A DNA stretch of 64,000 bases from Crocosphaera sp. (GCA_030065205.1 JASJDN010000015.1:81898-145897), one strand, 5' to 3'. Positions 45,526-56,174 are shown, numbered from the stretch's first letter. Translations and numbers: made by a program. The notes: generated by a model not told the origin, from the sequence alone.

Positions 45526-47733
45526 ATGGCTCCCCCAATTGTTAAACGATTTGCTATCTCCTTTCAACAGAACTACTGGTTAGGATTTTTAACCGTGGTC
45601 GCTGGTTTTGGAGTATCGGGGTTAGTGGCCTTACAACCGCCGCCACCACCGCCAGCACCTACCTATACAGCGTTTGGACAATTGACCTTTACGGAACCGC
45701 CTCCCGCTTTTACCACCACAGGGAATGAACTACAAGCTCAAGGAAGAGGACTCTCCCTAAGCAAAGGAAACCTGTTGTCTGGACGGGTGCTTCAGAATGT
45801 TATGGATAAGTTACAACTATCACCCAAAGAAATTCGCCAGATGCAAGAGAAAACCTTAGCGATAGAAATACCAGAAGGGGGTTCCCGAGGAGAAGTGTCT
45901 GGTTCAACCATTAAACTGCAATACACGGATAAAGAATCCCCTACCCGTGCCACCCTCATCTTAGAAGCCTTTATGGAAGAGATGGTAGACCATAGTCGCT
46001 GGTTGAACACTTCTGAATTGAGGAGTCGTATTGATGCACTGAGTAAACGACTGGCTCAAGTTAAAGACGACCTAACCGCAGCAGAAAATCGATTTTATCG
46101 TTATGTTTCTCAACAAGGGGCAGATTTACTCACCATTCAAGATGGAAGTCTGTTTAGTGGTATTACCAGTAGTCAACAAAGACAACGGGAATTAGGATTG
46201 GCCCTGCAAGAAATCGACGGTCGTATTAATAGCTTAATGAGTCAATTAGGGTTAACTCCCGAACAAGCTTACGCTTCGGTGGCCTTAAGTGCTGACCCGA
46301 TTTTAGCGAATTTACGAGCGCAAATTCTACAAATTGAACAACAACTCGAACGATTAAAGTTAGATTTACGACCCGAACACCCCACCATCGAAAAACTCCT
46401 CAAAGAAAAACAAGTTAATGAAACCCTGTTCCAACAAAGGGCCCAAGAATTAATGGGAGCGAGGGATTTAGCCCCCATTCCCATCAGTCAGATTCGTCAA
46501 GATAGTAGTCTTGACCCCAGTAGACAACAGTTAGCCAATGAACTCTTAGCCTTAGAAACCAGACGGGCCGGATTATTAAAGCAGTTAGATTCAGTGATCG
46601 AAACGGAACAAAAACTGCGTGAACAGTATGAAAAATTCCCAGATAAGCAGTTACAACAAGCAAAACTGGTTCAAGAGGTTGAATTCCAACGGATTGTTTA
46701 TCAAAATATTCTAACGGCTTTGGTGGATGCACAAGCAGCAGAAGCAGAAACGGTGGGGAGTTTATCCATAGCACTTCCTCCTACCTATCAGCCGACTCCT
46801 CCCCGACAAATCAAACCCAAAAATAAGTTACTGATCATTGCTGCTGGTGGTGGTATCGGTTTAGTGGCTGGCCTGGGCTTAATCCTGCTCTTGGCTTTAA
46901 TCGACGATCGCTTACATACTCCCCAAGAACTTCGAGATGCCCTCACCGATCGCGAAATTCCTCTGTTGGGACAGTTACCCTTTGTTTATAGTTCCCTCTA
47001 CCGCGAGGATTATAGTCCTGTTTTAGTGGACGGGGACGCAGGGGATTTGAGTTTTTATGAGCGGGTTCGTAGTAACTTACGCCGTCTCGGTTCGGATATG
47101 TCGAAAGTGGTGATGATTACCAGTGTGAGTAACGAAGAAGGAAAAAGTGCCACTGCTTACAATTTAGCGATTGCTTCGGCACAAGCTGGAAAACGGACGT
47201 TGTTAATAGAGGCTGACTTAAGATCCCCATCTAAAGCCCAATGGTTAGACATCACCCCCGACCCCAATAGCAATGTAGAACCCCTACGGTTCTACCATAA
47301 TCGCAGTGATGCTGTGGTTTTAGTGCCGAAAGTCCCCTATTTGTCCATCTTAACCAGCCCTGGTCCCCAACGTCAGGCTGCAGCTATTATTGAATCGAGT
47401 GAGTTACGACTCCTCTTAAAAGATGCAAGGGGACGCTACGACGTGGTGATTATTGATAGCCCCTCCCTTTCCCGCTGTAACGATGCCTTGTTACTAGAAT
47501 CGTTAACCGATGGTTTGGTATTGGTGACTCGGCCCGGCACCACCCGTTCTAGTTTGTTAAATGAAGCCATTGATCAATTATCCGATGCGGAGGTTCCGGT
47601 TTTAGGGGCGGTGATTAATGGGGTAGAAGATTTAGTGGCACCGGTCACCAACATACCAGAGACCAATGGTAACGGTAACGGTAACGGACACAGTGGAGAG
47701 ATTCCTGTTTTGGAAGAAAATCCCGCTTACTAA
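45526..47733 (+). CDS. Wzc-like polysaccharide co-polymerase with BY-kinase domain
   Basis: This 735-residue protein has a Wzz chain-length domain between two membrane helices (YWLGFLTVVAGFGVSGLVAL near residue 17 and IIAAGGGIGLVAGLGLILLL near 445) with a long periplasmic coiled-coil. A cytoplasmic BY-kinase/ParA-like domain follows: Walker A EEGKSATAYN, A' LLIEADLRSP and Walker B VVIIDSPSL. The C-terminus has only one tyrosine (ENPAY), not the Tyr cluster of classical autokinases. It should control export of a capsular or extracellular polysaccharide. murJ follows after 54 bp. Confidence 0.85.
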   Translation: MAPPIVKRFAISFQQNYWLGFLTVVAGFGVSGLVALQPPPPPPAPTYTAFGQLTFTEPPPAFTTTGNELQAQGRGLSLSKGNLLSGRVLQNVMDKLQLSPKEIRQMQEKTLAIEIPEGGSRGEVSGSTIKLQYTDKESPTRATLILEAFMEEMVDHSRWLNTSELRSRIDALSKRLAQVKDDLTAAENRFYRYVSQQGADLLTIQDGSLFSGITSSQQRQRELGLALQEIDGRINSLMSQLGLTPEQAYASVALSADPILANLRAQILQIEQQLERLKLDLRPEHPTIEKLLKEKQVNETLFQQRAQELMGARDLAPIPISQIRQDSSLDPSRQQLANELLALETRRAGLLKQLDSVIETEQKLREQYEKFPDKQLQQAKLVQEVEFQRIVYQNILTALVDAQAAEAETVGSLSIALPPTYQPTPPRQIKPKNKLLIIAAGGGIGLVAGLGLILLLALIDDRLHTPQELRDALTDREIPLLGQLPFVYSSLYREDYSPVLVDGDAGDLSFYERVRSNLRRLGSDMSKVVMITSVSNEEGKSATAYNLAIASAQAGKRTLLIEADLRSPSKAQWLDITPDPNSNVEPLRFYHNRSDAVVLVPKVPYLSILTSPGPQRQAAAIIESSELRLLLKDARGRYDVVIIDSPSLSRCNDALLLESLTDGLVLVTRPGTTRSSLLNEAIDQLSDAEVPVLGAVINGVEDLVAPVTNIPETNGNGNGNGHSGEIPVLEENPAY

Positions 47734-47787
47734 AAAACACCTCTTGTGTGATGTCACGGAATCTTAAATAATAAATGACAATTTGTC

Positions 47788-49398
47788 GTGGGGAGTGCCG
47801 TGTCTATTAACCCGAAAAAGTCCCGTTCTTTAATCAATATTGCTGGTCTGGTGGCTGTGGCTACCCTCATTAGTAAATTATTTGGGTTGATCCGAGAACA
47901 AGCGATCGCAGCAGCGTTTGGTGTTGGCCCTGTGGTCAATGCTTATGCTTACGCCTATGTAATCCCTGGGTTTTTACTCATTTTACTGGGGGGCATCAAC
48001 GGACCATTTCACAGTGCTTTAATTAGCGTTTTAGCCAAACGAGACAAGTCAGAAGCGGCCCCATTAGTGGAAACGGTAACCACCTTAGTGAGTACGGTGT
48101 TGTTGCTGGTTACGGTTGTTTTAATTGTCTTTGCAGATACGTTTATCTCGGTATTGGCCCCTGGGTTAGAAGGAGAGGTAAAAACCATTGCCATTCAACA
48201 ATTACAAATTATGGCTCCTTTAGCCTTATTAGCAGGACTCATTGGTATTGGGTTCGGAACCCTTAACGCAGCCGATCAATATTTATTACCCAGTATTAGC
48301 CCCTTATTTTCCAGCGTGGCCATTGTTATCGGTGTGTGGACTTTAATGTGGCAGTTGGGCAGCAATCTTAACAACTCGGAAAATTGGTATTTAGGGGGTC
48401 TGGTTTTAGCCGGGGGAACTCTTGCAGGAGGGTTTCTACAATGGTTAGCCCAACTATGGGCCCAATGGCAAGCGGGGATGGGAAAACTGCGTTTACGCTT
48501 TAATTGGCGCATTCCAGGGGTGATGGATGTGATTAAGGTGATGGGGCCGGCTACCCTATCATCGGGGATGTTACATATTAATGTTTATACGGACCTCTTT
48601 TTTGCCTCGTTTATTGAAAATGCAGCCGCAGCGATGCGTTATGCCAATTTTATTGTTTTGACTCCGTTAGGCATTATTTCTAATATGATTTTAGTGCCGT
48701 TTATGCCGGTTTTTTCTCGTTTAACAGCACCGGAACATTGGCCAGAATTAAAAGTAAGGATTCGTCAAGGGTTATTATTAACAGCGTTAACCATGTTACC
48801 GTTAACTGCTATTTTTATAGCTTTAGCGGATGTTATTATTCGGGTGATTTATCAACGAGGGGCGTTTAAATCGGCTGATGCGGATATAGTGATTCCTGTT
48901 TTAATGGCTTATGGAATAGGAATGTTTTTCTATTTAGCGAGGGATGTGTTAGTTCGGGTTTTTTATGCTTTAGGCGATGGAGAAACGCCGTTTCGTATTA
49001 GTATTTTTAATATTTTTCTCAATGGTTTTTTAGATTTTCTCTTGTATAAACCTTTTAAAACACCTGGGTTGGTTTTGGCAACCATCGGGGTGAATTTAGT
49101 TTCTTTAATTATTTTCTTGGCTATTCTCAATAATCGTTTAGGGGGTTTACCTTTAAAAGAATGGGGAAAGGCGTTACTCGCATTAACAGGAATCAGTTTT
49201 ATTGCGGGTGTCGCGAGTTGGGGAGTTAGTTGGAGTTGGCAACAGTTTTATACTGGGGATAATTTAGGCTTACAATTGTTACAGTTACTTTTATCGGTTA
49301 CTGTCGCTTTGGTTATTTTCTTGATATTATCGATCCAATTAAAATTACCCGAAGTCGATTTATTACTCTCTCGAATTAAAGGAAAATTCCAGCGTTAA
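47788..49398 (+). CDS. murJ: Lipid II flippase MurJ
   Basis: This 536-residue membrane protein has about 14 helices and the MurJ/MviN features VATLISKLFGLIREQAIAAAFG at the N-terminus, NGPFHSALISV and YQRGAF in the centre. It moves lipid II across the membrane for peptidoglycan synthesis. The start GTG 47788 or GTG 47800 cannot be decided. It is close downstream of the Wzc-like gene, so they may be co-transcribed. Confidence 0.92.
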   Translation: MGSAVSINPKKSRSLINIAGLVAVATLISKLFGLIREQAIAAAFGVGPVVNAYAYAYVIPGFLLILLGGINGPFHSALISVLAKRDKSEAAPLVETVTTLVSTVLLLVTVVLIVFADTFISVLAPGLEGEVKTIAIQQLQIMAPLALLAGLIGIGFGTLNAADQYLLPSISPLFSSVAIVIGVWTLMWQLGSNLNNSENWYLGGLVLAGGTLAGGFLQWLAQLWAQWQAGMGKLRLRFNWRIPGVMDVIKVMGPATLSSGMLHINVYTDLFFASFIENAAAAMRYANFIVLTPLGIISNMILVPFMPVFSRLTAPEHWPELKVRIRQGLLLTALTMLPLTAIFIALADVIIRVIYQRGAFKSADADIVIPVLMAYGIGMFFYLARDVLVRVFYALGDGETPFRISIFNIFLNGFLDFLLYKPFKTPGLVLATIGVNLVSLIIFLAILNNRLGGLPLKEWGKALLALTGISFIAGVASWGVSWSWQQFYTGDNLGLQLLQLLLSVTVALVIFLILSIQLKLPEVDLLLSRIKGKFQR

Positions 49399-49470
49399 GG
49401 CTATATTCTAACCCCTAGGGAACAGGCAAAAGCCAATACTGCGACTTAAACAATCAAGAAATTAGTGTAA

Positions 49471-49968
49471 CTAGGAATCCGTTTTATTATTTTTTCGGGT
49501 ACTTTTTAAGCGTTTTAGTTTTTGTTTGAGGTTTTTAAAGGAGTCAGTTTGCACAATATCAGCCACTTGTTTTGCTTGCTTACTTCTATCAATTTCAATC
49601 TTCAATTCTTGCACTTGTTGGCGGAGTTTTGTTTCCCGAATTTCCACCTGTCTGGCCATATTTTGGAATACCCTTGCTAGTTGGCCTAATTCATCTTCAC
49701 GGGCAGCAACGACATCAAGACTATCGATAGCAAAAGATTCACTTTCTACAGCAGCAGCAGCTTCAGTCATTAGTTTAACTTGTTCTAAATACTTCAACAT
49801 GATTTGATTTTTTTCGTAGATTTCGTTTTCTAAATCTGTTGAATGCTCTGTAATCGTATCTAGCAAAATTTCTAAGTCTTCTTGCTCATCTTTCAACTCT
49901 TCAATCTCTTTTTGAAGGGCTTTATTTTGCTGAATTAATTCGTCTTGTGACAGTTGCTTATCAATCAT
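49471..49968 (-). CDS. Coiled-coil/HAMP-like protein of the partner-switching operon
   Basis: From ATG 49968 the protein has 165 residues, nearly all helical. It opens with a coiled coil (LSQDELIQQNKALQKEIEEL). A HAMP-like stretch then has DELGQLARVFQNMA, and the basic C-terminus is LKQKLKRLKSTRKNN. There is no membrane helix. It is the last gene of a five-gene operon, 5 bp after the STAS gene. A role as sensor or scaffold in that module is inferred from position. Confidence 0.7.
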   Translation of the reverse strand: MIDKQLSQDELIQQNKALQKEIEELKDEQEDLEILLDTITEHSTDLENEIYEKNQIMLKYLEQVKLMTEAAAAVESESFAIDSLDVVAAREDELGQLARVFQNMARQVEIRETKLRQQVQELKIEIDRSKQAKQVADIVQTDSFKNLKQKLKRLKSTRKNNKTDS

Positions 49969-49973
49969 AATAA

Positions 49974-50318
49974 TTATTCTAATTCTAGGGTCAATGTGGG
50001 CATGAGTCGCTGGAGATTTTTCAAAGATTTTCCCTGCCAAGGAATAGCATTAGACCCTTTTACAGTGATTGAGCTATTTTTTTTCTTGCGAATGTTAATC
50101 ACAAATTTTGATAACATACTGATTCCAGAACTATTAAGAAATTCCAATTCTTTTAAATCGAGGGTAATGGTTTCAGGATCATTTTTTGTGGTTTCACCTA
50201 GCAATTCAACAATGGGAATGTATTCTTCACTGCCACTTAATCTTAATGAACCTTGAAAAGTCACAGTAACAGTTTCGGGATGATAGGTAACGCAATAATC
50301 TTCGGTTTTAACTTCCAT
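49974..50318 (-). CDS. STAS-domain anti-sigma-antagonist-like protein
   Basis: This 114-residue protein has a STAS-like fold: VTVTFQGSLRLSG, ITLDLKELEFLNSSGISMLSKF with the serine pair at the usual phosphorylation site. It should switch partners with the ATPase-type protein encoded just upstream, depending on phosphorylation. Dephosphorylation by the SpoIIE-type phosphatase of the same operon is the expected input. Confidence 0.8.
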   Translation of the reverse strand: MEVKTEDYCVTYHPETVTVTFQGSLRLSGSEEYIPIVELLGETTKNDPETITLDLKELEFLNSSGISMLSKFVINIRKKKNSSITVKGSNAIPWQGKSLKNLQRLMPTLTLELE

Positions 50319-50374
50319 AATTTAATCAATTACTCCTTAATCAAAGTGAACTTGAATCATGTATTTTTCAAATA

Positions 50375-50962
50375 TCATACTTTCAATTTTACCATAGTAT
50401 TAACCGTTAAGATCCCAGCTTCTTCGGGATTATTATCGATTTTCCAACCTAAGTTAGCTCCATAATCACAGCAAATTGTAATCAGCCCTAACCCGGAAGC
50501 ACTGCTATTTTCTTCCTCGGCTAATTTTTCCATTTGTGTTACGTATAGGTCTTCAGGATCACAGGTAACCAAATCATCAATAATGGTTTTAAATTTAGGC
50601 CAATCTTCAGACGGTATGCAATTTTTTGAAAATAAAATGACCGTTTCATCTAATAAATGAATTCCAAACTGAATGGTACTATGAATACTCTCATCATGGA
50701 ATTTCATGGCATTTTCTAAGAGTTCGTTAGCAATATAACTCACAGCCCCTTTGAGTTCTTTTTGCCGTTCAATGGTACTGGGTTCGTCTTCGTTGGCCGG
50801 AAAAAATGTGGTTAGATAATCAGCAACAAAATCTGCCGATAATCCATTATTGCGCCAGCGTTGTTTTAAAGGGATGGAAGAAGGAGAAAAACTAATCACC
50901 AAGAATTGATCACTTTCTGGTAAATTCTCTTCAAACTCTCCATATATCTCATAGGTTTTCAT
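50375..50962 (-). CDS. GHKL ATPase-type (anti-sigma kinase-like) protein
   Basis: This 195-residue protein has an HATPase-like core: NELLENAMKFHD as N-box and ASGLGLITICCDYGA as G-box. It resembles the cyanobacterial Slr1658 type of SpoIIAB/RsbW-like proteins. It would bind or phosphorylate the STAS protein encoded 56 bp downstream. The target sigma or other factor is not in the operon. Confidence 0.75.
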   Translation of the reverse strand: MKTYEIYGEFEENLPESDQFLVISFSPSSIPLKQRWRNNGLSADFVADYLTTFFPANEDEPSTIERQKELKGAVSYIANELLENAMKFHDESIHSTIQFGIHLLDETVILFSKNCIPSEDWPKFKTIIDDLVTCDPEDLYVTQMEKLAEEENSSASGLGLITICCDYGANLGWKIDNNPEEAGILTVNTMVKLKV

Positions 50963-50979
50963 GATTGACTCTTAGTTAG

Positions 50980-52029
50980 CTAAGGAATATGTGTGACTCG
51001 TTTAACTAGGGTGGACGCAATCTCTGATAAGGACAGCACTTCGATCGCAGCCTCCATTTCGATAGCGGCTTTAGGCATCCCATAGACCACACAACTTTGT
51101 TGATTTTGGGCAATGGTATGCCATCCTCGGCGACGTAACTTTTTTAGTCCTATAGCTCCGTCTCTTCCCATGCCTGTCAATAAGACCGCAATTCCTCTTC
51201 GGCTCCAGGATTGAGCCACACTCTCACAAAAAACATCAATGGACGGACGATAGGGATAATCTTGAGGCTCTTTAGTGTATGTTAACTTTAAATTGGGTCG
51301 TAGCACTAAGTGATCGTTGGTTCCTGCTAACAAAACTTTACCTTCTCGTAACCGATCCCCTTCGCACGCTAACACCACAGAAAGGGGCGTTTGTTCATCC
51401 AACCATTTAGCTAACCCAGAGGAAAACTGGACATCGACGTGCTGAATAATGACAATACTGGCCTCAAAATTAGGGGGTAATTCACTTAAAACACGGGCTA
51501 AGGCTTTCGGTCCGCCAGTGGAGGCCCCGATAACAATTAATGGGGGTAATTGGCGAGGGGGATAGGAGGACTTATTAAGGGCGGATTTGTCACTGCTGCT
51601 TCCTGAGCGAGTAGAAGACCGTTTTGGGTTGAGTCTGCCAATAACAATGCCAATGGAGACAATAGTTTTTAACAAAGCTTGATTGAGTGTTTCGTCTTCT
51701 GAGATGCCCATAATTGGGGTACTGACCACATCTAAAGCCCCATAACCCATTGCTTCAAACACTTTGGCCGAATTCTTTTTAATGTCGGCCGTCACGATTA
51801 AAATAGCGCAGGGGGACTGTTGCATAATAACTCTGGTGGCTTCGACCCCATCCACCTCTGGCATAATCATATCCATCAGAATTAGATCAGGTGTATCTCT
51901 GGCACAATAAGTAATGGCACTTTTGCCATCGTAAGCGACCCAGGCTATATCATAGCCAGGAACTGAAGTAACCAGACGCCGTAGGGTTTCTACGACCATC
52001 ACCGTATCATTAACAATTGCAATCCTCAT
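50980..52029 (-). CDS. cheB: CheB-type protein-glutamate methylesterase
   Basis: This 349-residue protein has a receiver with Asp in [13 protein letters not shown] and a linker. The methylesterase domain carries the catalytic set Ser (GASTGGP), His (IIQHVD) and Asp (GMGRDG). The opening [18 protein letters not shown] resembles WspF-type CheB. No CheR or chemoreceptor gene is close. It sits between a SpoIIE-type phosphatase and an anti-sigma-like ATPase in a tight operon, which suggests a regulatory role outside classical chemotaxis. Confidence 0.88.
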   Translation of the reverse strand: MRIAIVNDTVMVVETLRRLVTSVPGYDIAWVAYDGKSAITYCARDTPDLILMDMIMPEVDGVEATRVIMQQSPCAILIVTADIKKNSAKVFEAMGYGALDVVSTPIMGISEDETLNQALLKTIVSIGIVIGRLNPKRSSTRSGSSSDKSALNKSSYPPRQLPPLIVIGASTGGPKALARVLSELPPNFEASIVIIQHVDVQFSSGLAKWLDEQTPLSVVLACEGDRLREGKVLLAGTNDHLVLRPNLKLTYTKEPQDYPYRPSIDVFCESVAQSWSRRGIAVLLTGMGRDGAIGLKKLRRRGWHTIAQNQQSCVVYGMPKAAIEMEAAIEVLSLSEIASTLVKRVTHIP

Positions 52030-52048
52030 CAGGGTGCTGTCATCAGTG

Positions 52049-53230
52049 TTATTTTTGCTTAATTACCAGTAAAGTGATGTCATCATAGACGGTTTGAGTA
52101 TCGATGTGTTGCTTCACATCATTAATCACAGCCGTTTTGATCTCCTGTGCTGATTGTTCCCAATTTTGACTAACAATCTCACATAAGCGTTCTAAACCAT
52201 ACATCTCTCCGTTAGGGTCTTCGGCTTCGGTGATACCGTCTGTGTAAAGCACCACCACATCTCCAGGGTTTAAGAGGATCTCGGTTTCTCCTAAAAAATC
52301 ACTAATATCTTCTTCTAATCCCACGGGAAATCCGAGATCAATGGTATCAACGATCTCCACTTCTCCTCCTTTTCTCACCACAATTAAGGATTCATGTTGA
52401 CCGCTTAAGCGCAGACAATTATCTTCGTAATCCAATAGGGATAGGGTTAAATTTTTATCTGAGTTAATGCGTTCAACGTTATCGAAAATGGTGCGATTAA
52501 TGACGGACAAAAACTTCAGGGGGTCTGCTTCATTTTGGGTCATTAGGGTACGAATGGCGGTTTGCACCATAATCATGACCACACCACTTTCTAATCCATG
52601 ACCAGTTACGTCTCCAATCCCAATTTTAATCCGACCATTTTGATTCAAAACATCGTAATAGTCTCCCCCTACATCCGTGGCCGGTTCCATAAACCCGGCA
52701 ATGTCTAACCTTTCGATTTGTTCTAATTCCTCGCTTTTCGGTAAAATCATCTGTTGTAATCTACGGGTGATTTCAATTTCTGCACTGAGACGCAGGTTTT
52801 CTTCTTTGAGTTTTTCTTCTGCTTCTTTGCGCTTCAACAGGTTGTTATAAGCAATGGAATGGTAACGAATACGAGCAATTAACTCTACTTTATCGGGTAA
52901 TTTAACGAGATAGTCATTGGCCCCTAATTGAAAGGCTTCCGCTTTGATTAGGGGTTCTTCTTTGCTCGAAAGAACGATGAGGGGAATATCGTGGGTGGGT
53001 GCATCTTTTGCCCGTAGAAATCTCACCAACATCAGTCCTTCAATGTCAGGCATGACCAAATCCTGTAAAATCACCGTTGGTTGTACCTCTCTAGCCATTT
53101 TCAAGGTTTCTGTGGGGTCACGGCAATAATGAAAGATAATATCGCTTTCTGTGGCTAACATACGGCGAATGGCTTCGCCAATAGTGGGTTGATCGTCAAT
53201 TAAAAGAACAACAATAGGGGAGTCGGTCAT
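52049..53230 (-). CDS. Response-regulator PP2C phosphatase (SpoIIE/RsbU type)
   Basis: This 393-residue protein has a receiver (VLLIDDQP, Asp in [13 protein letters not shown]), a coiled-coil linker ([20 protein letters not shown]) and a C-terminal PP2C/SpoIIE domain with [16 protein letters not shown] and VLYTDGITE, the metal-binding aspartates. Phosphorylation of the receiver should switch phosphatase activity towards the STAS protein of the operon. It is the first gene of the operon, 19 bp before cheB. Confidence 0.9.
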   Translation of the reverse strand: MTDSPIVVLLIDDQPTIGEAIRRMLATESDIIFHYCRDPTETLKMAREVQPTVILQDLVMPDIEGLMLVRFLRAKDAPTHDIPLIVLSSKEEPLIKAEAFQLGANDYLVKLPDKVELIARIRYHSIAYNNLLKRKEAEEKLKEENLRLSAEIEITRRLQQMILPKSEELEQIERLDIAGFMEPATDVGGDYYDVLNQNGRIKIGIGDVTGHGLESGVVMIMVQTAIRTLMTQNEADPLKFLSVINRTIFDNVERINSDKNLTLSLLDYEDNCLRLSGQHESLIVVRKGGEVEIVDTIDLGFPVGLEEDISDFLGETEILLNPGDVVVLYTDGITEAEDPNGEMYGLERLCEIVSQNWEQSAQEIKTAVINDVKQHIDTQTVYDDITLLVIKQK

Positions 53231-53385
53231 TATAAAGGGGGATGGGGAGCATCGAGGGAAGATGTTCAGGGGTTAACCACCGTTGCTGCGATCAGAGTCC
53301 TTTTTATAGAATAACCTAAACTCGTCAACCTATCCTGAAAGGATAACTGTGGTACTATCATGGTGTTGCATCTGGGATCAAGAAT

Positions 53386-53709
53386 ATGCTTCAGGTTGTA
53401 ATTAAACGCATCAAACCAGGGAAAGAAGAAAAACTCAGAAACTGGTTGACACAACTTGCCCAACGAGCAGATGAGGTTCGTGCTACCTTTAAAGATGAAA
53501 CTGTCAGGGCTGAACAAGCATACCTTATTGGCACTATTGATGGACCAATCTTAGTCTATGTGATGGAAGCAGAGGATTTTTCGGTGGGTGCTAAGGCTTT
53601 TGCTAAGTCAGTACACCCTATCGATCATCAGCATCGCCAAGTTATGGCAGAATGTTTAGGAGAATCAGTTAATATTGAGCCCCTTTTTGATATTTCAATC
53701 GAAGATTAA
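53386..53709 (+). CDS. Small uncharacterised protein, DUF6176-like
   Basis: This 107-residue protein opens MLQVVIKRIKPGKEEKLRNW and has a ferredoxin-like alpha/beta pattern (AYLIGTIDGPILVYVMEAED, then HPIDHQHRQVMAECL). It resembles dimeric alpha/beta-barrel small proteins such as DUF6176. The function is unknown. It is divergent from the partner-switching operon and convergent with the aldehyde dehydrogenase, 4 bp apart. Confidence 0.68.
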   Translation: MLQVVIKRIKPGKEEKLRNWLTQLAQRADEVRATFKDETVRAEQAYLIGTIDGPILVYVMEAEDFSVGAKAFAKSVHPIDHQHRQVMAECLGESVNIEPLFDISIED

Positions 53710-53713
53710 TATT

Positions 53714-55093
53714 TTAGCCCAACAAGCGTTTTATCCACTTCAACTTACCTTTATAGGGGGGAAAACGTAAGTTTGTCTCTAACCAAAAGGAGCGTTTTAA
53801 AACACTTTTATAATGGGAAAATGTATCAAAGCTGGCTTGACCATGATAAGAACCCATGCCACTCTTTCCTATCCCACCAAATGGTAAGGTTAAGACTCCA
53901 TATTGCATCACTGTATCGTTAATTCCTACCCCTCCTGATCTCGTATTTTCTAGTACCATATTCTGTTGCTTTTGATTATTAGAAAATAAATAAATGGCTA
54001 AGGGTTTAGGTCTTTTATTGATAAAAGTGATCGCTTCTTCTAGTTCATCATATTCTAAAATGGGCAAAATAGGACCGAATATCTCGTCTTCCATAATGGG
54101 GAAATCAGGTTCAATCTTATCCATAACGGTTGGAGAAATATAATTTTCTTCGGGAATTACCTGACCCCCTATAATAATATTCCCTGGTGATAATAAAGCA
54201 CACAATCGGTTAAAGTGATACTGATTAATAATTCTTCCGTAGTCTGGACTTTGGGCAGGATTTTCTCCATAAAATTCTTTAATTGATTGACTAATCGCCT
54301 CTAATAGCTGCGATTTAATTGGTCGATTAATTAATAAATAATCAGGAGCAATACAACTTTGTCCAGCGTTCAAAAATTTACCCCAGACAATCCGTTTTGC
54401 AGTTTCTTTTACATTAATATTATTGTCAACAATACAAGGGCTTTTACCCCCTAATTCTAAGGTGATTGGTATTAACTGTTTAGCAGCAGCTTCCATGACA
54501 ATTTTTCCAATGGCAGGACTTCCCGTAAAAAAGATGTGATCCCATTGTTCTTTTAAGAGTTCTTGACTGGTTTCTTTTCCCCCTTGAATTACTTTTAGAT
54601 AACTTTCCTCAAAATTATTGTTAATAATTTTTTCAAGCATTTTAGAGGTGTTTGGACTTAATTCTGATGGTTTAATAATGGCACAGTTACCGGCAGCGAT
54701 CGCTCCTATTAAGGGCAGAATGGCTAAAGAAAAGGGATAATTCCAAGGACTAATAATAAGCACAACACCTTTCGGTTGGGGTTGAATAAATGCAGTGCCG
54801 GGAAACTGTTCGATGGGAGTCGAAACATATCGAGGTTTAACCCATTTTCTAAGATTATTAAGGGTGTTCTCAATCTCTTTTTTGATGATTCTAAGTTCTG
54901 ATAAGTAACTTTCAAAGTGACATTTACCTAAGTCTTGATGTAACGCTTCAACTATCTCATTTTCTTGGTCAATAATTATCTGTTTTAGTTGTCTTAGTTT
55001 CTGCTGACGAAACTCAATGATTTGTGTCTCTCTCAATAAGAAATATTGATGTTGTTTTCTAACGACTGCTTCTATCTTTTCAGTGTGCAACAT
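53714..55093 (-). CDS. Aldehyde dehydrogenase
   Basis: This 459-residue NAD(P)-dependent enzyme has the catalytic Cys in NAGQSCIAPDY and Glu in LELGGKSP, with cofactor loop FTGSPAIGK. The hydrophobic C-terminus (FWLETNLRFPPYKGKLKWIKRLLG) resembles class 3 fatty aldehyde dehydrogenases, which oxidise long-chain aldehydes to fatty acids. The substrate is inferred from family resemblance. Confidence 0.88.
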   Translation of the reverse strand: MLHTEKIEAVVRKQHQYFLLRETQIIEFRQQKLRQLKQIIIDQENEIVEALHQDLGKCHFESYLSELRIIKKEIENTLNNLRKWVKPRYVSTPIEQFPGTAFIQPQPKGVVLIISPWNYPFSLAILPLIGAIAAGNCAIIKPSELSPNTSKMLEKIINNNFEESYLKVIQGGKETSQELLKEQWDHIFFTGSPAIGKIVMEAAAKQLIPITLELGGKSPCIVDNNINVKETAKRIVWGKFLNAGQSCIAPDYLLINRPIKSQLLEAISQSIKEFYGENPAQSPDYGRIINQYHFNRLCALLSPGNIIIGGQVIPEENYISPTVMDKIEPDFPIMEDEIFGPILPILEYDELEEAITFINKRPKPLAIYLFSNNQKQQNMVLENTRSGGVGINDTVMQYGVLTLPFGGIGKSGMGSYHGQASFDTFSHYKSVLKRSFWLETNLRFPPYKGKLKWIKRLLG

Positions 55094-55131
55094 TTTGTGA
55101 TAACCTCCAATATTTAAAATTTAACCAATTA

Positions 55132-56136
55132 TTAAAGTGATTCTATGGCTTGATCTAATAATTGATATCCCTCTTCTACTGTTTCAATACGCGAGACTTT
55201 ATCCCTTAATTCTGATGCACCAGGAAATCCTTTACAATACCAACTTAGATGTTTTCTTGCTTGATAAATGCCTCTTTTGCCTTTATATTCCCATAATCCT
55301 TTTAAATGTTCTTTGGCACATTCTAGCTTCTCTATAGACGTAGGTTGAATCAGTTTATTTCCTGTACGAAAAAAATAGTCAATTTCTCCTACTAAAAAAG
55401 GATAACCTAGGGTTCCACGGGAACACATTACCCCATCTGCACCCGTGATTTCTAAACAGTTAATGGCAGCTTCAACAGAGAAAAGATCCCCATTAGCTAT
55501 AACGGGAATAGTCAAGATTTCTTTAACTTTTTTTATCCATTCCCATCGTGCTTTTCCTGTATATCCTTGGGCGCGAGTTCTACTATGAAGGGTTAACATG
55601 GATGCCCCAGCGTCTTCCATTTTTTGAGCAAATTCTAAGATGTTAATTTCGTTATCATTCCATCCTATTCTAGTTTTCACAGTAACAGGAATTTCTACAG
55701 CTTTAAGCACTTCTTTGACAAGATTTTGTGCAACTTCTGGTTGTCTTAATAAAGAAGAACCACCGCCTTTCTTTGTGATTTTATTAACAGGACACCCCAT
55801 ATTAATATCAATCGTTTTTGCTCCTTCTTGTACAGCTTTTTGTGCCGCTTCTGCCATAAAATCAGGACGACAATCAAACAATTGAATACTGATGGGTTGT
55901 TCATCGGGGTCAATTTCCATCAGTCTAGGAAGTTGTTTTAAATGATGAATTTCTGTGGCACTTACCATCTCAGTGTACATCATAGAATAGGGAGAATAAC
56001 GTCTCACTAAACGACGAAAAACTAAGTCAGTTACACCCGATAAAGGAGACTGTAAAACTCGACTTTTAACTTCCACTGAACCAATTTTTAAAGGTTGAGA
56101 TAATTTTTTTTGTAGATGAGATGAGATTGATAGCAT
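55132..56136 (-). CDS. dusB: tRNA-dihydrouridine synthase
   Basis: This 334-residue FMN enzyme reduces uridine in tRNA D-loops. It has SPLSGVTDLVFRRLVRR, the Asp-rich QLFDCRPD, INMGCPVNKI with the catalytic Cys, VKTRIGW, LHSRTRAQGYTGKARWEWI and ANGDLFS. The length is typical for DusB. It lies 38 bp after the upstream minus-strand binding protein gene. Confidence 0.92.
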   Translation of the reverse strand: MLSISSHLQKKLSQPLKIGSVEVKSRVLQSPLSGVTDLVFRRLVRRYSPYSMMYTEMVSATEIHHLKQLPRLMEIDPDEQPISIQLFDCRPDFMAEAAQKAVQEGAKTIDINMGCPVNKITKKGGGSSLLRQPEVAQNLVKEVLKAVEIPVTVKTRIGWNDNEINILEFAQKMEDAGASMLTLHSRTRAQGYTGKARWEWIKKVKEILTIPVIANGDLFSVEAAINCLEITGADGVMCSRGTLGYPFLVGEIDYFFRTGNKLIQPTSIEKLECAKEHLKGLWEYKGKRGIYQARKHLSWYCKGFPGASELRDKVSRIETVEEGYQLLDQAIESL

Positions 56137-56174
56137 ATGGTATTTACCTTTGATCTATAAATAGTAAGATAGCT

